Made by a program: the position numbers and the translations under genes
In this document: one piece after another, positions 1 to 8,862 of the stretch
Numbering within the stretch: position 1 is the first letter of the stretch
Layout of the letters: every line of letters starts with the position of its first letter
Source: Rhodanobacteraceae bacterium
GTDB taxonomy: Bacteria; Pseudomonadota; Gammaproteobacteria; Xanthomonadales; SZUA-5
Assembly (NCBI GenBank): GCA_016717705.1
Contig: JADKFD010000008.1
Location: 41,481-105,480, forward strand
Reading direction: 5' to 3'
Length of the DNA: 64,000 nt
The notes under the pieces: model-generated
Databases searched by the model: none
Told to the model about the DNA's origin: nothing
What the model saw: the letters and a program-made list of their open reading frames with translations, nothing else

Positions 1-34
1 TCGGGTTTGCCGGAAGCGCAACCGGGATTGAATG

Positions 35-77
35 AAGAGCCCCGCGCGCCGGCCCCGGTGCGGCGCGCGGGGTTCTT
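35..77. terminator. Strong GC hairpin, likely terminator of a gene upstream of the window
   Basis: A near-perfect inverted repeat (AAGAGCCCCGCGCGCCG at the left, its complement at the right) encloses a 9-base loop. The A-rich left and T-rich right shoulders fit an intrinsic terminator that works in either direction. The gene it would serve lies outside the window. Confidence 0.65.
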
Positions 78-256
78 CCCCCAGCAGGATCGGCCCCCAG
101 GCCCAAGCTGCCTGGATGACATCGCAAGTGGCGTGCCAGCCTGTCGGTCTACGCCAAGCCATTGATTCATAACAGTGACGCCTCGCAAGCGCGATGTTGC
201 AGTGCACAATCGAAGTGCACGGCGCAGGCCCGTGCGCCAGCGCGGCGCTCGGCACT

Positions 257-352
257 TCGGGTTGTAGCCCGGTGTACGCGCGCCAGCGCGTTCACCGGGT
301 GCTTGCGGCGAGATTCGCCGGTGAATCGCTACGCGATACACCGGCCTGCCAG
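257..352. repeat. Palindromic intergenic repeat, family D (GTAGCCCGGTGTACGCG type)
   Basis: The segment contains a CCGGTGTACGCG half followed by its degenerate inverse (GCGATACACCGGCC). The same unit recurs in tandem at 2895-3095 and in diverged form near 26060-26170. Apart from this repeat and the terminator at 35-77, the 428 bases before the first gene show nothing recognisable. Confidence 0.55.
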
Positions 353-428
353 AGCCCGCTGCGCCGGTTTCGGCGCTCCGCTTCCACCGCGTTATGCTCA
401 AAGCGTCCCGTCCCCAGCGCCCCGTCCG

Positions 429-1454
429 ATGACCGACCCCTTCGCCCTGCCCGAAGCCGCCCTGGCCACCTATCTGACCGCACACGTCGACGGCTTCAAA
501 GGCCCACTTCGCGCCACCAAGTTCAAGGGCGGCCAGTCGAACCCGACCTACCTGATCGAGGCGGCTTCCGGTCAGTACGTGCTGCGGCGCAAGCCGCCGG
601 GTCAACTGCTGGCTTCGGCGCATGCCGTGGACCGCGAGTTCCGCGTGCTCAGCGCGCTGGCGCCCACCGCGGTGCCGGTGGCAAAGCCGCTGCACCTGTG
701 CCGCGACGACGCGGTGATCGGCTCGATGTTCTATCTGATGAGTCATGTCCCAGGGCGCATTTTCTGGGATCCGTCGCTGCCCGAGCTGGATGCGGCGCAG
801 CGCGCTGGCTACTACGACGAAATCCTGCGGGTATTGGCCGCACTCCACGCGGTCGACGTCGACGCGGCAGGGCTGGCCGACTACGGCAAGCCCGGCAACT
901 ACTTCGCGCGCCAGCTCAAACGCTGGGGCGAACAGTACCGCGCCAGCGAACTCGGCCGCATCGACGCCATGGAACAGCTGATCGCCTGGCTGGAAGCACA
1001 CGTCCCGGCCGATGACGGCGCGGTGTCGCTGGTGCACGGCGACTGGCGCATCGACAACCTGATTTTCGCCGCCGACCAGCCCAAAGTGTGCGCGATCGTC
1101 GACTGGGAACTGTCGACTCTGGGCCATCCGCTGAGTGACCTCGGCTACTTCTGCATGGCGCTGCGATTGCCGCGCAATCCGGTGATCCCGGGCCTGCAGG
1201 GCATCGACCGTGCCGCCGCCGGCATCCCCAGCGAAGCGGCGATCGTCGCCCGCTATGCTGAACTCAGCGGCCGCGAGCGCTATACCGACTGGCCGTTCAT
1301 CCTTGCCTTCAACTTCTTCCGCCTCGCCGCGATCGCCCAGGGCGTGGCCAAGCGCGCCACCCAGGGCAACGCGTCGAGCGCCCAGGCCGACGCCACCGGG
1401 CGCATGGTGCCGGTGATTGCGGGCTTGGGGCTCGAAGCCGCTAACGGAGCCTGA
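429..1454 (+). CDS. Phosphotransferase family protein (APH/ChoK-like fold)
   Basis: This 341-residue protein belongs to the aminoglycoside phosphotransferase/choline kinase-like family often found beside acyl-CoA metabolism genes. The N-terminal lobe has a glycine-containing segment (KFKGGQSNPTYLI) and a probable ATP-binding lysine region (YVLRRKPPG). The catalytic loop is LVHGDWRIDNLIF, around residues 200-212, with the Brenner-motif Asp and Asn. The metal-binding motif is IVDWELSTLG. The ATG at 429 was chosen because homology begins there; the open frame continues upstream only through repeat-rich DNA. It is monocistronic, convergent with xerD. The substrate cannot be predicted; these proteins are frequently mislabelled as antibiotic kinases. 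Confidence 0.85.
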   Translation: MTDPFALPEAALATYLTAHVDGFKGPLRATKFKGGQSNPTYLIEAASGQYVLRRKPPGQLLASAHAVDREFRVLSALAPTAVPVAKPLHLCRDDAVIGSMFYLMSHVPGRIFWDPSLPELDAAQRAGYYDEILRVLAALHAVDVDAAGLADYGKPGNYFARQLKRWGEQYRASELGRIDAMEQLIAWLEAHVPADDGAVSLVHGDWRIDNLIFAADQPKVCAIVDWELSTLGHPLSDLGYFCMALRLPRNPVIPGLQGIDRAAAGIPSEAAIVARYAELSGRERYTDWPFILAFNFFRLAAIAQGVAKRATQGNASSAQADATGRMVPVIAGLGLEAANGA

Positions 1455-1530
1455 CGTAGGTCACGTTGGCTGCGCAGCGGCCTACGTGACACGCGATGTC
1501 ACGTAGGCCCTCCGGGCCAACATGACCTAC
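1455..1530. repeat. Palindromic repeat, family B (GTAGGTCACGTTGGC type), between convergent genes
   Basis: An inverted pair of GTAGGTCA-like and TGACCTAC ends encloses inner GCCTACGTGAC/GTCACGTAGGC arms. It sits exactly between two convergent stop codons, so it may act as a bidirectional terminator. Other copies: 12015-12083, 29792-29869, 56541-56609 and a half copy at 42743-42779. Confidence 0.7.
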
Positions 1531-1537
1531 CGCTTCC

Positions 1538-2503
1538 TTACCCCCTTGGATGATGCTTCTTGTGCATCGCCTTCAGCCCCTCGCGGGCGATGTGGGTGTA
1601 GATCTGCGTGGTCGACAGATCGCTGTGACCGAGTAACAGTTGCACCACGCGCAGGTCGGCGCCGTGGTTCAGAAGGTGGGTGGCGAAACTGTGGCGCAGC
1701 GTGTGTGGCGACAGCGTGCTGCGCACGCCGGCGATCAGCGCATAGCGCTTGATCAGCAGCCAGAAGCCCTGGCGGGTCATGGCCACGCCGCGCTGGGTGA
1801 TGAACAGCGCCGGTTGCGGCCGGGCGTGCAGCAGCGCGCGCGCCTCCTGCAGGTAACGCACGATCCAGTGCTGCGCCTCGTCGCCCAGTGGCACCAGGCG
1901 CTCCTTGCTGCCCTTGCCGCGCACCCGCAAAACGCCCTGCGCCAGACTGATCTGCTCGCCACGCAGGCTGACCAGTTCGCTGACGCGCAGGCCGGTGGCG
2001 TACAGCACCTCCAGCATCGCCTTGTCGCGCAGGCCGAGCGGTGTATCCAGATCTGGCGCCTTGAGCAGTGCTTCGACCTCGGATTCGGTCATTGCCTTGG
2101 GCAGCGAGCGCGGCAATTTGGGGGTCGACAGGTCGGCCGCCGGATCGTCGCTGCGCAGGCCCTGGTCGACCGTCCACAGGTAGAACTGCTTCAGCGTCGA
2201 CACCAGACGCGCGCCGGAGCGCGGTTTCATGCCGCTGCCGTGGCGCGTCGACAGGTAGTCGAACAAGGTGCTGCGATCAGCGTCCCTGAGCGCGCCGCCG
2301 CGCCCCGCCAGCCAGCCGGCCAGACCGCGCAGGTCAGCGCCGTAGCCCGACAGCGAGGCCTTGGCCAGGCCGCGCTCGGCCCAGGCGTGGTCGAGAAAGC
2401 GTGCGATCAGCGCGCTATCGGCGCGGCTCGCCGCTGGCGCGCTATCGTTGTCGCTGGAACTGGACTTGATGGTTGGCAATGCGGACTCTGGAATCGGCGA
2501 CAT
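1538..2503 (-). CDS. xerD: Site-specific tyrosine recombinase XerD
   Basis: XerD is half of the XerCD pair that resolves chromosome dimers at dif during division. The 321-residue product has the N-terminal core-binding SAM-like domain (about residues 25-115) and the C-terminal catalytic domain. Catalytic residues seen: Arg in ATGLRVSEL, Lys in RVRGKGSKERLVPLG, H-x-x-R in SPHTLRHSFATHLL, and the nucleophile Tyr in STTQIYTHIA. The final LKAMHKKHHPRG matches the XerD-type C-terminus (LHQQHHPRA in E. coli) rather than XerC. A Ser/Ala-rich N-terminal extension of about 25 residues precedes homology, so the true start may be internal. The annotated start overlaps the divergent RDD gene by about 25 bases. 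Confidence 0.95.
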   Translation of the reverse strand: MSPIPESALPTIKSSSSDNDSAPAASRADSALIARFLDHAWAERGLAKASLSGYGADLRGLAGWLAGRGGALRDADRSTLFDYLSTRHGSGMKPRSGARLVSTLKQFYLWTVDQGLRSDDPAADLSTPKLPRSLPKAMTESEVEALLKAPDLDTPLGLRDKAMLEVLYATGLRVSELVSLRGEQISLAQGVLRVRGKGSKERLVPLGDEAQHWIVRYLQEARALLHARPQPALFITQRGVAMTRQGFWLLIKRYALIAGVRSTLSPHTLRHSFATHLLNHGADLRVVQLLLGHSDLSTTQIYTHIAREGLKAMHKKHHPRG

Positions 2504-2898
2504 GGTGGAAGCGGCTCACGGCGATCGTCTATGACACGCTGATCGTGACCGGATTGTTGATGATCGCCGGATTCGCGGTGCTGGCGCTCAATGGCGTGCA
2601 TGCGGTGCCGCCCAACACACTCTGGTACCAGATCTATCTCGTGGCCATCGTCTGGGCCTACTTCGCGATTTCCTGGTGGCGCGTCGGCAAGACCGTCGGC
2701 GCCCGCGCGTGGAAGCTGGAAGTGCGCGATCTGGCCGGCAACTACCCGAGCCTGGGGCGTGCCACGGTCCGTGCCGTGCTCGCCCTCCTGTCGATAGGCC
2801 TGGCTGGCATCGGCCTGCTCTGGTGCCTGATCGACCGCGAAGGCCAGAGCGCCCACGACCGCCTGAGCGGGACGCAACTGCTGCAGGAAGTGAAGTAG
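2479..2898 (+). CDS. RDD family membrane protein
   Basis: A 139-residue integral membrane protein of the RDD family. It starts with a WWKRLTAIVYDTLIV segment carrying the Arg and Asp residues typical of the family. Predicted membrane segments are near residues 15-38, 50-67 and 100-118, with a polar C-terminal tail containing the conserved DREGQSAHDRLSGT motif. The ATG at 2479 was preferred to the in-frame TTG at 2473. Its 5' end overlaps that of xerD, so both genes share a very short divergent promoter region. The stop codon lies inside the first copy of repeat family D. Function in this organism is unknown; members have been linked to ion transport. Confidence 0.8.
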   Translation: MRTLESATWWKRLTAIVYDTLIVTGLLMIAGFAVLALNGVHAVPPNTLWYQIYLVAIVWAYFAISWWRVGKTVGARAWKLEVRDLAGNYPSLGRATVRAVLALLSIGLAGIGLLWCLIDREGQSAHDRLSGTQLLQEVK

Positions 2899-3095
2899 GC
2901 CGGTGTACGCGGCTCCATCGCGTTCACCGGCGCCTTTCGCCGTGCACGAAAAGCGCCGCTGAGCCGCTTCGCGGCACAACGGCCTACATCCGTCGCGCTC
3001 TGGTAGGCCGGTGTACGCGGCTTCATCGCGTTCACCGGCGCCTTTCGCCGTGCACGACAAGCGCCGCTGAGCCGCTTCGCGGCACAACGGCCTAC
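2895..3095. repeat. Tandem duplication of a 93-bp palindromic repeat (family D)
   Basis: Two nearly identical copies (2895-2987 and 3003-3095) differ at about two positions. Each runs from GTAGGCCGGTGTACGCGGC to CGCGGCACAACGGCCTAC, with an inner hairpin around CACCGGCGCC. A 15-base spacer separates them. The first copy supplies the RDD gene's stop codon. The rest of the 300-base gap before cysJ holds the regulatory box described at 3190. Confidence 0.85.
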
Positions 3096-3186
3096 AACTT
3101 CGGGTCACCAGCGGCCCTCCTATCGATATGCCCTGACGTAATTTCCCGCGCTGCAGCAAGACGCCTACAGTTCGATCGAACGAACG

Positions 3187-3197
3187 TATAGACGTCT
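3187..3197 (+). promoter_or_regulatory. MetJ-like box overlapping a possible -10 element, upstream of cysJ
   Basis: The palindrome AGACGTCT at 3190-3197 is identical to the consensus met box bound by MetJ in enterobacteria. The preceding octamer (GAACGTAT) matches 5 of 8 positions. It overlaps TATAGA (3187-3192), a possible -10 hexamer, and lies only 8 bases before the GTG start of cysJ. The same octamer sits upstream of cysG, and related ones upstream of the cysB-type gene. The regulator's identity is inferred. Confidence 0.6.
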
Positions 3198-3205
3198 ACA
3201 CTGCC

Positions 3206-4978
3206 GTGACCAGCGCCGCTGATGCCCTTAGTCTGAATGCCTCGCCGCTCTCGGCCGAGCAGCTGCACACCTTGCAGCAACTCAGTGCCGGCGCCAGCGA
3301 CGCCGCCTTGTGGTGGATTTCCGGCTATCTCGCCGGGCAAGCGGCGCTGCGCGCGCCGCAGGCCGCCCCGAAGGCGAACGCCGTCAGCCAGTCCCGCCTG
3401 ACGGTGGTCTATGCCAGCCAGACCGGCAATTCGAAGGCCGCCGCGACGGCGCTGGCGCGCCAGGCGGAGAGCCAGGGTCTGGCCGTGCGCCTGGTCAACA
3501 TTGCCGAATACTCACTCGCCGAGCTCGGCCGCGAGCGCTATCTGGCGATTGCCATCAGCACCCAGGGGGATGGCGATCCACCCGACGACGCGCGCATCTT
3601 CCTGAAGCAGCTGGCCGGCGCGCGCGCGCCCAAACTGGCTGACCTGCGCTACACCGTGCTGGCGCTGGGCGATTCCAGCTACGCCAAGTTCTGCGAGATC
3701 GGCCGCAAGCTCGATGCGCGCCTGGCCGAACTCGGCGGCAGCCGGCTGGCCGAGCGTGCCGATGCCGATCTGGATATCGAAGCCACCGCGGCGCCATGGC
3801 GGCTATCCACGCTGAGCGCCGCGGTCGAGGCGATCGGCCGCTCCCCGGCAGCGACGGTCACGCTGTTGCGTCCGGTGACTGCGGCGGTTGCTGCGGCAAC
3901 CCACTGGCAGTCGGCCACGGTCTACGCCAACCAGCGCCTGACCGCGCGCGACAGCGAGGTCGACGTGCGCCACCTGGAACTGTCGCTCGGCGACAGCGGC
4001 CTGCGCTACGAACCCGGCGATTCGCTCGAAGTGCAGATCGACAATCCGTCGGCGCTGGTCGACGAGTTTCTGGCCCGCAGCGGCCTCGACGGCGACGCCA
4101 GCGTCGAGCATGCCGGTCAACGCCGAAGTTTGCGCGACTGGCTGCGCAGCGAGCGCGAACTGACGCGACTGAGCGCGTCGCTGCTCAGCGCCGTGTTTGC
4201 CGCCCATCCGGAACACCCGTTGCAGGCGGCCGGAAACAGCCTGCTGGACACCCACCAGGTGGTCGATCTGCTCGCTGCGGGCCGCGTCGAATGGGACGCG
4301 CAGCGCTGGGTCGCCGCGCTGGCGCCGCTCAAGCCGCGTGCCTATTCGATCGCCTCGGCGCAGGCCGAGGTCGGCGACGAAGTGCATCTGACGGTCGCGC
4401 TCAAGCGCAGCCATGGCGCCGGCATCGAGCGCGTCGGCCTGGCTTCCGGGCATCTGGCGGCGCTTGCCGAGGGCGCCCAGGTGAAGGTGCGCGTCGAGGC
4501 CAATCCGCGCTTCCGCCTGCCGCGCGATGGCAGCCGCGACCTGATCATGATCGGCCCGGGCACCGGCGTGGCGCCGTTCCGCGCCTTCCTGCAGCAGCGC
4601 GTTGCCGACGGCGCCAGCGGCCGCAACTGGCTGTTCTTCGGTCACCGCCATCTGCGCAGCGAATTCCTCTACCAGACCGAATGGCTGGCGGCGCTCAAGC
4701 GCGGTCAGTTGCATCGCCTCGACGTCGCCTTCTCGCGCGACGGACCCGAGCGCCGCTATGTGCAGCACGTCATCGCCGAGCGCGCGACCGAACTGGTGTC
4801 GTGGATCGACAACGGCGCCCACCTGTACCTGTGCGGCGACGCCAAACGCATGGCGCGCGATGTCGAAGCGACATTGATCGACGCCATCGCCCGCGTGCGC
4901 GGCATCGATAGCGAAGCCGCCAGCGACGAACTCGACGCGCTATCCAGCGCCGGCCGGTTTCAGCGCGATGTGTACTGA
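3206..4978 (+). CDS. cysJ: Sulfite reductase [NADPH] flavoprotein alpha-component
   Basis: CysJ passes electrons from NADPH through FAD and FMN to the haemoprotein CysI, which reduces sulfite to sulfide. The 590-residue product matches the family's usual length of about 600. It has an N-terminal leader resembling E. coli CysJ ([12 protein letters not shown]...WWISGYLAG), an FMN-binding flavodoxin domain (about 65-205, [14 protein letters not shown]), an FAD-binding insert (RAYSIASAQ), and a C-terminal NADPH domain ([17 protein letters not shown]) ending in RFQRDVY. The GTG start has no visible Shine-Dalgarno sequence and lies 8 bases from the regulatory box, so the mRNA may be leaderless. It is first of the cysJIH operon. 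Confidence 0.95.
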   Translation: MTSAADALSLNASPLSAEQLHTLQQLSAGASDAALWWISGYLAGQAALRAPQAAPKANAVSQSRLTVVYASQTGNSKAAATALARQAESQGLAVRLVNIAEYSLAELGRERYLAIAISTQGDGDPPDDARIFLKQLAGARAPKLADLRYTVLALGDSSYAKFCEIGRKLDARLAELGGSRLAERADADLDIEATAAPWRLSTLSAAVEAIGRSPAATVTLLRPVTAAVAAATHWQSATVYANQRLTARDSEVDVRHLELSLGDSGLRYEPGDSLEVQIDNPSALVDEFLARSGLDGDASVEHAGQRRSLRDWLRSERELTRLSASLLSAVFAAHPEHPLQAAGNSLLDTHQVVDLLAAGRVEWDAQRWVAALAPLKPRAYSIASAQAEVGDEVHLTVALKRSHGAGIERVGLASGHLAALAEGAQVKVRVEANPRFRLPRDGSRDLIMIGPGTGVAPFRAFLQQRVADGASGRNWLFFGHRHLRSEFLYQTEWLAALKRGQLHRLDVAFSRDGPERRYVQHVIAERATELVSWIDNGAHLYLCGDAKRMARDVEATLIDAIARVRGIDSEAASDELDALSSAGRFQRDVY

Positions 4979-5003
4979 GGCGCGGGCCAATGCTTGCCGG
5001 GAC

Positions 5004-5089
5004 CGTAGGTTGGGCTAAGTCCGCAGGACGTGCCCAACATGGACACGCCGCCCGAGTTGGGCACGGCTGCGCCTTAGCCCAACCTACGA
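5004..5089. repeat. Palindromic repeat (family F, CGTAGGTTGGGCTAAG) between cysJ and cysI
   Basis: An inverted repeat with CGTAGGTTGGGCTAAG at the left and its exact complement at the right encloses inner GTGCCCAAC and GTTGGGCAC arms. It lies inside the operon, 25 bases after the cysJ stop and 14 before the cysI start. It could form a large mRNA hairpin that uncouples or stabilises the two messages. Confidence 0.8.
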
Positions 5090-5103
5090 CCGCCGGGAAA
5101 CTC

Positions 5104-6768
5104 ATGATGACCACCCTCTCCCCCGTCGAAACCATCAAGGCCAATAGCCGCTTTCTGCGCGGCACGCTGGTCGAGAGCCTGGCCGATGCCCACACCGGCG
5201 GCCTGCGCGAGCCGGACCAGACGCTGCTCAAGTTCCACGGCAGCTACCAGCAGGACGACCGCGATCTGCGCGAGGAGCGCGCCGAGGCCAAGCTGGAGCC
5301 GGCGCACTCGTTCATGATCCGCACGCGCACGCCGGGCGGCGTGGTCACGCCGGCGCAGTGGCTGGCCTTCGATGCGATCGCGCGGCGCTACGGCGGCGGC
5401 AGCCTGCGCCTGACCACGCGCCAGGCGATCCAGTTGCACGGCGTGATCAAGCGCGAGCTCAAATCCACGCTGCAGGCGATCAACCAGACGCTGATCGACA
5501 CCATCGCCGCCTGCGGCGACGTCAATCGCAATGTGCTGGTGTCGGCCAATCCGGTCGACAGCGACGCGCATCGGATCGTCTATGCCGACGCCGTGGCGTT
5601 GTCCGAAGCGCTGCTGCCGGCAACGCGCGCCTATCACGAGATCTGGCTCGACGAGCAGCCGGTCGCCGGCACGCCCGAGGTGGAGCCGCTGTACGGGCCG
5701 ACCTATCTGCCGCGCAAGTTCAAGACCGCCTTCGTGCTGCCGCCGCAGAACGATGTCGACATCCATGCGCACGATCTGGGCTTTGTCGCCATCGTCGTCG
5801 ACGGTGTGGTGGCCGGCTACAACGTACTGGTCGGCGGCGGCCTCGGCACCACCCACGGCGACGCGCGCACCTATGCGCGCGCGGCCAGCGTGCTCGGCTA
5901 CGTGCCGCGCGGTCAGGAAATCGAAGTCGCCAAGGCCGTGCTGACCACCCAGCGCGATCATGGCAGCCGCGAAGATCGGCGCCTCAGTCGCCTCAAGTAC
6001 ACCATCGATCGGTTGGGTCTGGATTGGTTCCGTGGTGAAGTCGAGCAGCGCAGTGGCGTCAAGTTCGCGCCGGCAAAGGCAGTGCGCTTCACGTCGCGCG
6101 GTGACCGCTTCGGCTGGACGCGCGGCGTCGACGGCAACTGGCATCTGACCCTGCGCCTGGTCGCCGGACGCATTGCCGACCGCAGTGAGGCCTCGCTGCT
6201 CTCCGCGCTGCGCCAACTGGCGCAAGTCCACCAGGGCGATTTCCGCATCACCGCCAACCAGAATCTGGTGGTAGCGGGCATCAGCCCGGAGGCGCGCCCG
6301 GAGATCGAGCGCATCTTCATCGAAACCGGGCTGGCCGCGCTGCTCGAACGCAGCCCGGTCGAACTGAACGCACTGGCCTGCGTGGCGCTGCCGACCTGCC
6401 CGTTGGCGATGGCCGAGGCGGAGCGCTATTTGCCGCGTTTCAGCGCACAGGTGCAATCCCTGCTGGCGCGCCACGGCGTGCCCGAGGAAGTGCTGTCCCT
6501 GCGTATTTCCGGCTGCCCGAACGGCTGTTCGCGCCCCTTCCTCGCCGAGGTCGCGCTGGTCGGCAAAGCACCCGGGCGCTACAACCTGCATCTGGGCGGC
6601 GACGCTTTCGGCGTGCGACTCAATCGCTTGTATCGCGAGAACATCGACGAGGCGGAGATTCTCGCCGTGCTCGATCGCAGTTTCGGCCGCTGGCGGCTGG
6701 AGCGCGGCAGCGCCGAGGCTTTTGGCGACTACGCCGATCGCGTGTTGCTGGCGGAGGTGGCGCCATGA
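5104..6768 (+). CDS. cysI: Sulfite reductase [NADPH] haemoprotein beta-component
   Basis: CysI carries siroheme coupled to a [4Fe-4S] cluster and performs the six-electron reduction of sulfite to sulfide. The 554-residue product aligns throughout with E. coli Cys[15 protein letters not shown] near the N-terminus, [20 protein letters not shown], and the cluster cysteines in [17 protein letters not shown] and [16 protein letters not shown]. The sequence after SGCPNGC reads [19 protein letters not shown], as in the family. Start: two adjacent ATGs at 5104 and 5107 mark where homology begins; the open frame upstream only crosses the repeat. It ends in ATGA overlapping cysH, indicating translational coupling. 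Confidence 0.96.
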   Translation: MMTTLSPVETIKANSRFLRGTLVESLADAHTGGLREPDQTLLKFHGSYQQDDRDLREERAEAKLEPAHSFMIRTRTPGGVVTPAQWLAFDAIARRYGGGSLRLTTRQAIQLHGVIKRELKSTLQAINQTLIDTIAACGDVNRNVLVSANPVDSDAHRIVYADAVALSEALLPATRAYHEIWLDEQPVAGTPEVEPLYGPTYLPRKFKTAFVLPPQNDVDIHAHDLGFVAIVVDGVVAGYNVLVGGGLGTTHGDARTYARAASVLGYVPRGQEIEVAKAVLTTQRDHGSREDRRLSRLKYTIDRLGLDWFRGEVEQRSGVKFAPAKAVRFTSRGDRFGWTRGVDGNWHLTLRLVAGRIADRSEASLLSALRQLAQVHQGDFRITANQNLVVAGISPEARPEIERIFIETGLAALLERSPVELNALACVALPTCPLAMAEAERYLPRFSAQVQSLLARHGVPEEVLSLRISGCPNGCSRPFLAEVALVGKAPGRYNLHLGGDAFGVRLNRLYRENIDEAEILAVLDRSFGRWRLERGSAEAFGDYADRVLLAEVAP

Positions 6769-7463
6769 GCGTGGTGCCGGTGACCAACACCGTCAACGAG
6801 GCCGATTTCGTCCGCCTGGATGCCGGGGCGCGCGTCGACCTGGCCCTGCGCACGCTGCCCGGCGCGCACGCGCTCAGTTCCAGCTTCGGTGCCCAGGCGG
6901 CGGTGATGCTGCATCTGGTCAACGAGCGCGCACCCGGCATCCCGGTGATCCTGGTCGACACCGGCTATCTGTTCCCCGAGACCTACCAGTTCATCGACGC
7001 GCTGATCGATCGCCTGAAGCTGAATCTGCACGTCTATCGTGCCGCCACCAGCACCAGCTGGCAGGAAGCGCGCCACGGCAAGCTGTGGGAGCAGGGCGTC
7101 GACGGCCTGGAGCGCTACAACCAGATCAACAAGGTCGAGCCGATGCAGCGCGCGCTCAACGAGTTGCGCGTCGGCACCTGGTTCGCCGGGCTGCGCCGCA
7201 GTCAGGCGAGCACGCGCAGCGACACACCGTTCCTGGACTGGCGCAAGGGCCGCGCCAAGGTGCACCCGATCGCCGACTGGAGCGACCGCGACGTATTCGC
7301 CTACCTCAATCGCCACAAGTTGCCGTACCACCCGCTGTGGGCGCGCGGTTATGTGTCGATCGGCGATACCCACTCCACGGTGCCGCTGGGATTTGGCATG
7401 CGCGAGGAAGACACCCGCTTCGGCGGCGTCAAGCGCGAGTGCGGGCTGCATACGGAGCTGTAG
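6765..7463 (+). CDS. cysH: Phosphoadenylyl-sulfate reductase
   Basis: CysH reduces PAPS (or APS) to sulfite using thioredoxin. The 232-residue protein has the adenylyl-sulfate reductase fold: the PP-loop-like [14 protein letters not shown] near residue 40, [11 protein letters not shown], and the C-terminal catalytic KRECGLH. I saw no CC...CxxC cysteine pairs for a [4Fe-4S] cluster, which favours the PAPS-specific type; only the catalytic Cys near the C-terminus is evident. The ATG overlaps the cysI stop by 4 bases. The ATP-sulfurylase genes (cysDN/C) are not in this window. Confidence 0.93.
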   Translation: MSVVPVTNTVNEADFVRLDAGARVDLALRTLPGAHALSSSFGAQAAVMLHLVNERAPGIPVILVDTGYLFPETYQFIDALIDRLKLNLHVYRAATSTSWQEARHGKLWEQGVDGLERYNQINKVEPMQRALNELRVGTWFAGLRRSQASTRSDTPFLDWRKGRAKVHPIADWSDRDVFAYLNRHKLPYHPLWARGYVSIGDTHSTVPLGFGMREEDTRFGGVKRECGLHTEL

Positions 7464-7474
7464 CTTCATCGCGC

Positions 7475-8584
7475 TCACCGGCGCCCGGGTCGCACGCGAA
7501 GGGCGCGGTGAGCCAGAGCGCAATCACGGGCTCGGGCCCCCACACGAGCCCCGGCGGGGATCCGCTCCACAGAAGCGCCTATGCGCTGAGAGTCTCGGGC
7601 CACGCTGGCGGGTTCGGACTCCCGAGCGCCCGCATACCAACCCGGCTCCGCAAACGCCGGCTTCTCCAGCCCCGCCAACACCCGCCGCAGCGCCGCCAGG
7701 TCCAGTTGCGGCGCCAGTCCGTGCAGCAACTCCAGCGTGTAGTCGCGCGGCACGCGATTGGCGGGCAGCAGGGCGTAGGTGGTGCACGGCGCCACCGACA
7801 TTTCCAGCGGAATCGCGCGCACGCTGGCCGGCAGGTCGCGGGTGGCCAAGTCGGCGACGATGCCGATGCCGATCCCTTGTTCGACATAGGTGCGGATCAG
7901 TTCGGCGTCGCTGGCGGTGACCGCGTACTCGGGGTGCAGTCCCTGATCGGCGAAGGCGTCGGCCAGCGAGGAACCCGGGCGCAGCGTCGACGGATAGACC
8001 AGCAGCGGATACGCCGCCAGATCTGCCAGCCGCAAGATCGGTCGGTCGGCGAGCAGGTGATCGCGCGGCAGCAGTGCGACGCGGCGCCAGCGGAACAGCG
8101 GCACCGCCAGGCCCGCTTCCGGCGGCAGGCCGGCGCTGCTGGAGAGCGCGACATCGACATCGCCACTGCCCAGCGCCTCGACGATGCGCGCCGGGTCGGT
8201 GGTCTCGATGGCCAGATGCACGCGCGGATAGCGCCGGCGCAACTCGCCCAGCGCCTCGGGCAACACGAAGCGCGCCAGCGTGTGCGTGCACACCAGACGC
8301 AGCTGGCCCTCGGTCTCGGCGCGGGTGTTGGCGGCAAAGGCGCGGATGCTGCGCGCCTGATCGACGATCAGCCGTGCGCGCGCCGCCACCTCGGCGCCGA
8401 GCTCGGTCAGGCCGGTCAGGCGCTTGCCGTTGCGCAGGAACACCGGGAAGCCCAGTTCATCCTCCAGCGCCTTGAGCTGCTTGGACAGTCCCGGCTGCGT
8501 CGCATGCACGCGCTCGGCGGCGACGGTGAGATTGAGACCGGCATCGACGATGGCGATCAGATGCCGCAGCTGGATCAGGGTCAT
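7475..8584 (-). CDS. cysB: CysB-type LysR transcriptional regulator
   Basis: A LysR-type activator of the CysB/Cbl group, expected to sense acetylserine or sulfur status and to activate sulfate-assimilation genes. The start at 8584 gives MTLIQLRHLIAIVDAGLNLT, aligning with CysB. The helix-turn-helix (about residues 18-40) reads LTVAAERVHATQPGLSKQLKALE, followed by LGFPVFLRNGKRL. The co-inducer domain spans about 90-300. At 369 residues it is some 45 longer than usual (about 324). The extra tail after EKPAFAEPGWYAG is low-complexity and probably reflects a lost stop or a frame error. It is convergent with cysH and preceded by three tandem met-box-like octamers. Confidence 0.85.
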   Translation of the reverse strand: MTLIQLRHLIAIVDAGLNLTVAAERVHATQPGLSKQLKALEDELGFPVFLRNGKRLTGLTELGAEVAARARLIVDQARSIRAFAANTRAETEGQLRLVCTHTLARFVLPEALGELRRRYPRVHLAIETTDPARIVEALGSGDVDVALSSSAGLPPEAGLAVPLFRWRRVALLPRDHLLADRPILRLADLAAYPLLVYPSTLRPGSSLADAFADQGLHPEYAVTASDAELIRTYVEQGIGIGIVADLATRDLPASVRAIPLEMSVAPCTTYALLPANRVPRDYTLELLHGLAPQLDLAALRRVLAGLEKPAFAEPGWYAGARESEPASVARDSQRIGASVERIPAGARVGARARDCALAHRALRVRPGRR

Positions 8585-8601
8585 GGCCAGTTTCGAATTG
8601 C

Positions 8602-8657
8602 GGACGTTTAGACGTCCAGACGGCTGGAGTGTAGTTCGATATTCGTGGAGCGGGCAA
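8602..8657 (-). promoter_or_regulatory. cysB promoter with three tandem MetJ-like octamers
   Basis: On the plus strand three contiguous octamers, GGACGTTT (8602), AGACGTCC (8610) and AGACGGCT (8618), match AGACGTCT at 6, 7 and 7 of 8 positions. On the minus strand TTGCCC (8657-8652) and TACACT (8633-8628), 18 bases apart, make a plausible sigma-70 promoter. Its start point would fall within the octamer array. This is the contiguous arrangement MetJ uses and fits repression. The promoter assignment is by eye. Confidence 0.6.
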
Positions 8658-8710
8658 GGCGGGGCCGGTTGCCGGATTGCGGATTTCGGTTGTCGGTGCA
8701 AAGCCAGAGC

Positions 8711-8786
8711 CATCGCGCGCGAGCGCGCTCCTACAAATCCTGCGTGGATTCGCTACGAAGTTGTAGGAGCGCGCTCGCGCGCGATG
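8711..8786. repeat. Palindromic repeat, family A (CATCGCGCGCGAGCGCGCTCCTACAA type)
   Basis: The left arm, ending CTCCTACAA, and the right arm, starting TTGTAGGAG, are inverse complements around a centre containing GCGTGGATTCGCTACGAA. Related copies occur at 22579-22655, 28412-28489 and 36716-36792, with a half copy at 19929-19951. With the boxes on either side it fills the 319-base cysB-cysG gap. Confidence 0.85.
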
Positions 8787-8862
8787 CCCTTCAACCCACA
8801 ACCGACAACCAACAACCGATATACCCGCCAGGCATAAGCTCACACCCGGCGGTCATTTCAAT

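Noticed and set aside
162..428. N-terminal extension of the phosphotransferase open frame
   Set aside because: The extension is Arg/Ala-rich, runs through a palindromic repeat, and homology to the family starts at the ATG at 429.
3803..6591. Long minus-strand open frames opposite cysJ and cysI (339 and 505 residues)
   Set aside because: These are GC-driven shadows, His/Arg/Gln-rich with no recognisable domains, lying opposite well-conserved genes. The same applies to the minus-strand frames over btuB, aceK and the RND pump.
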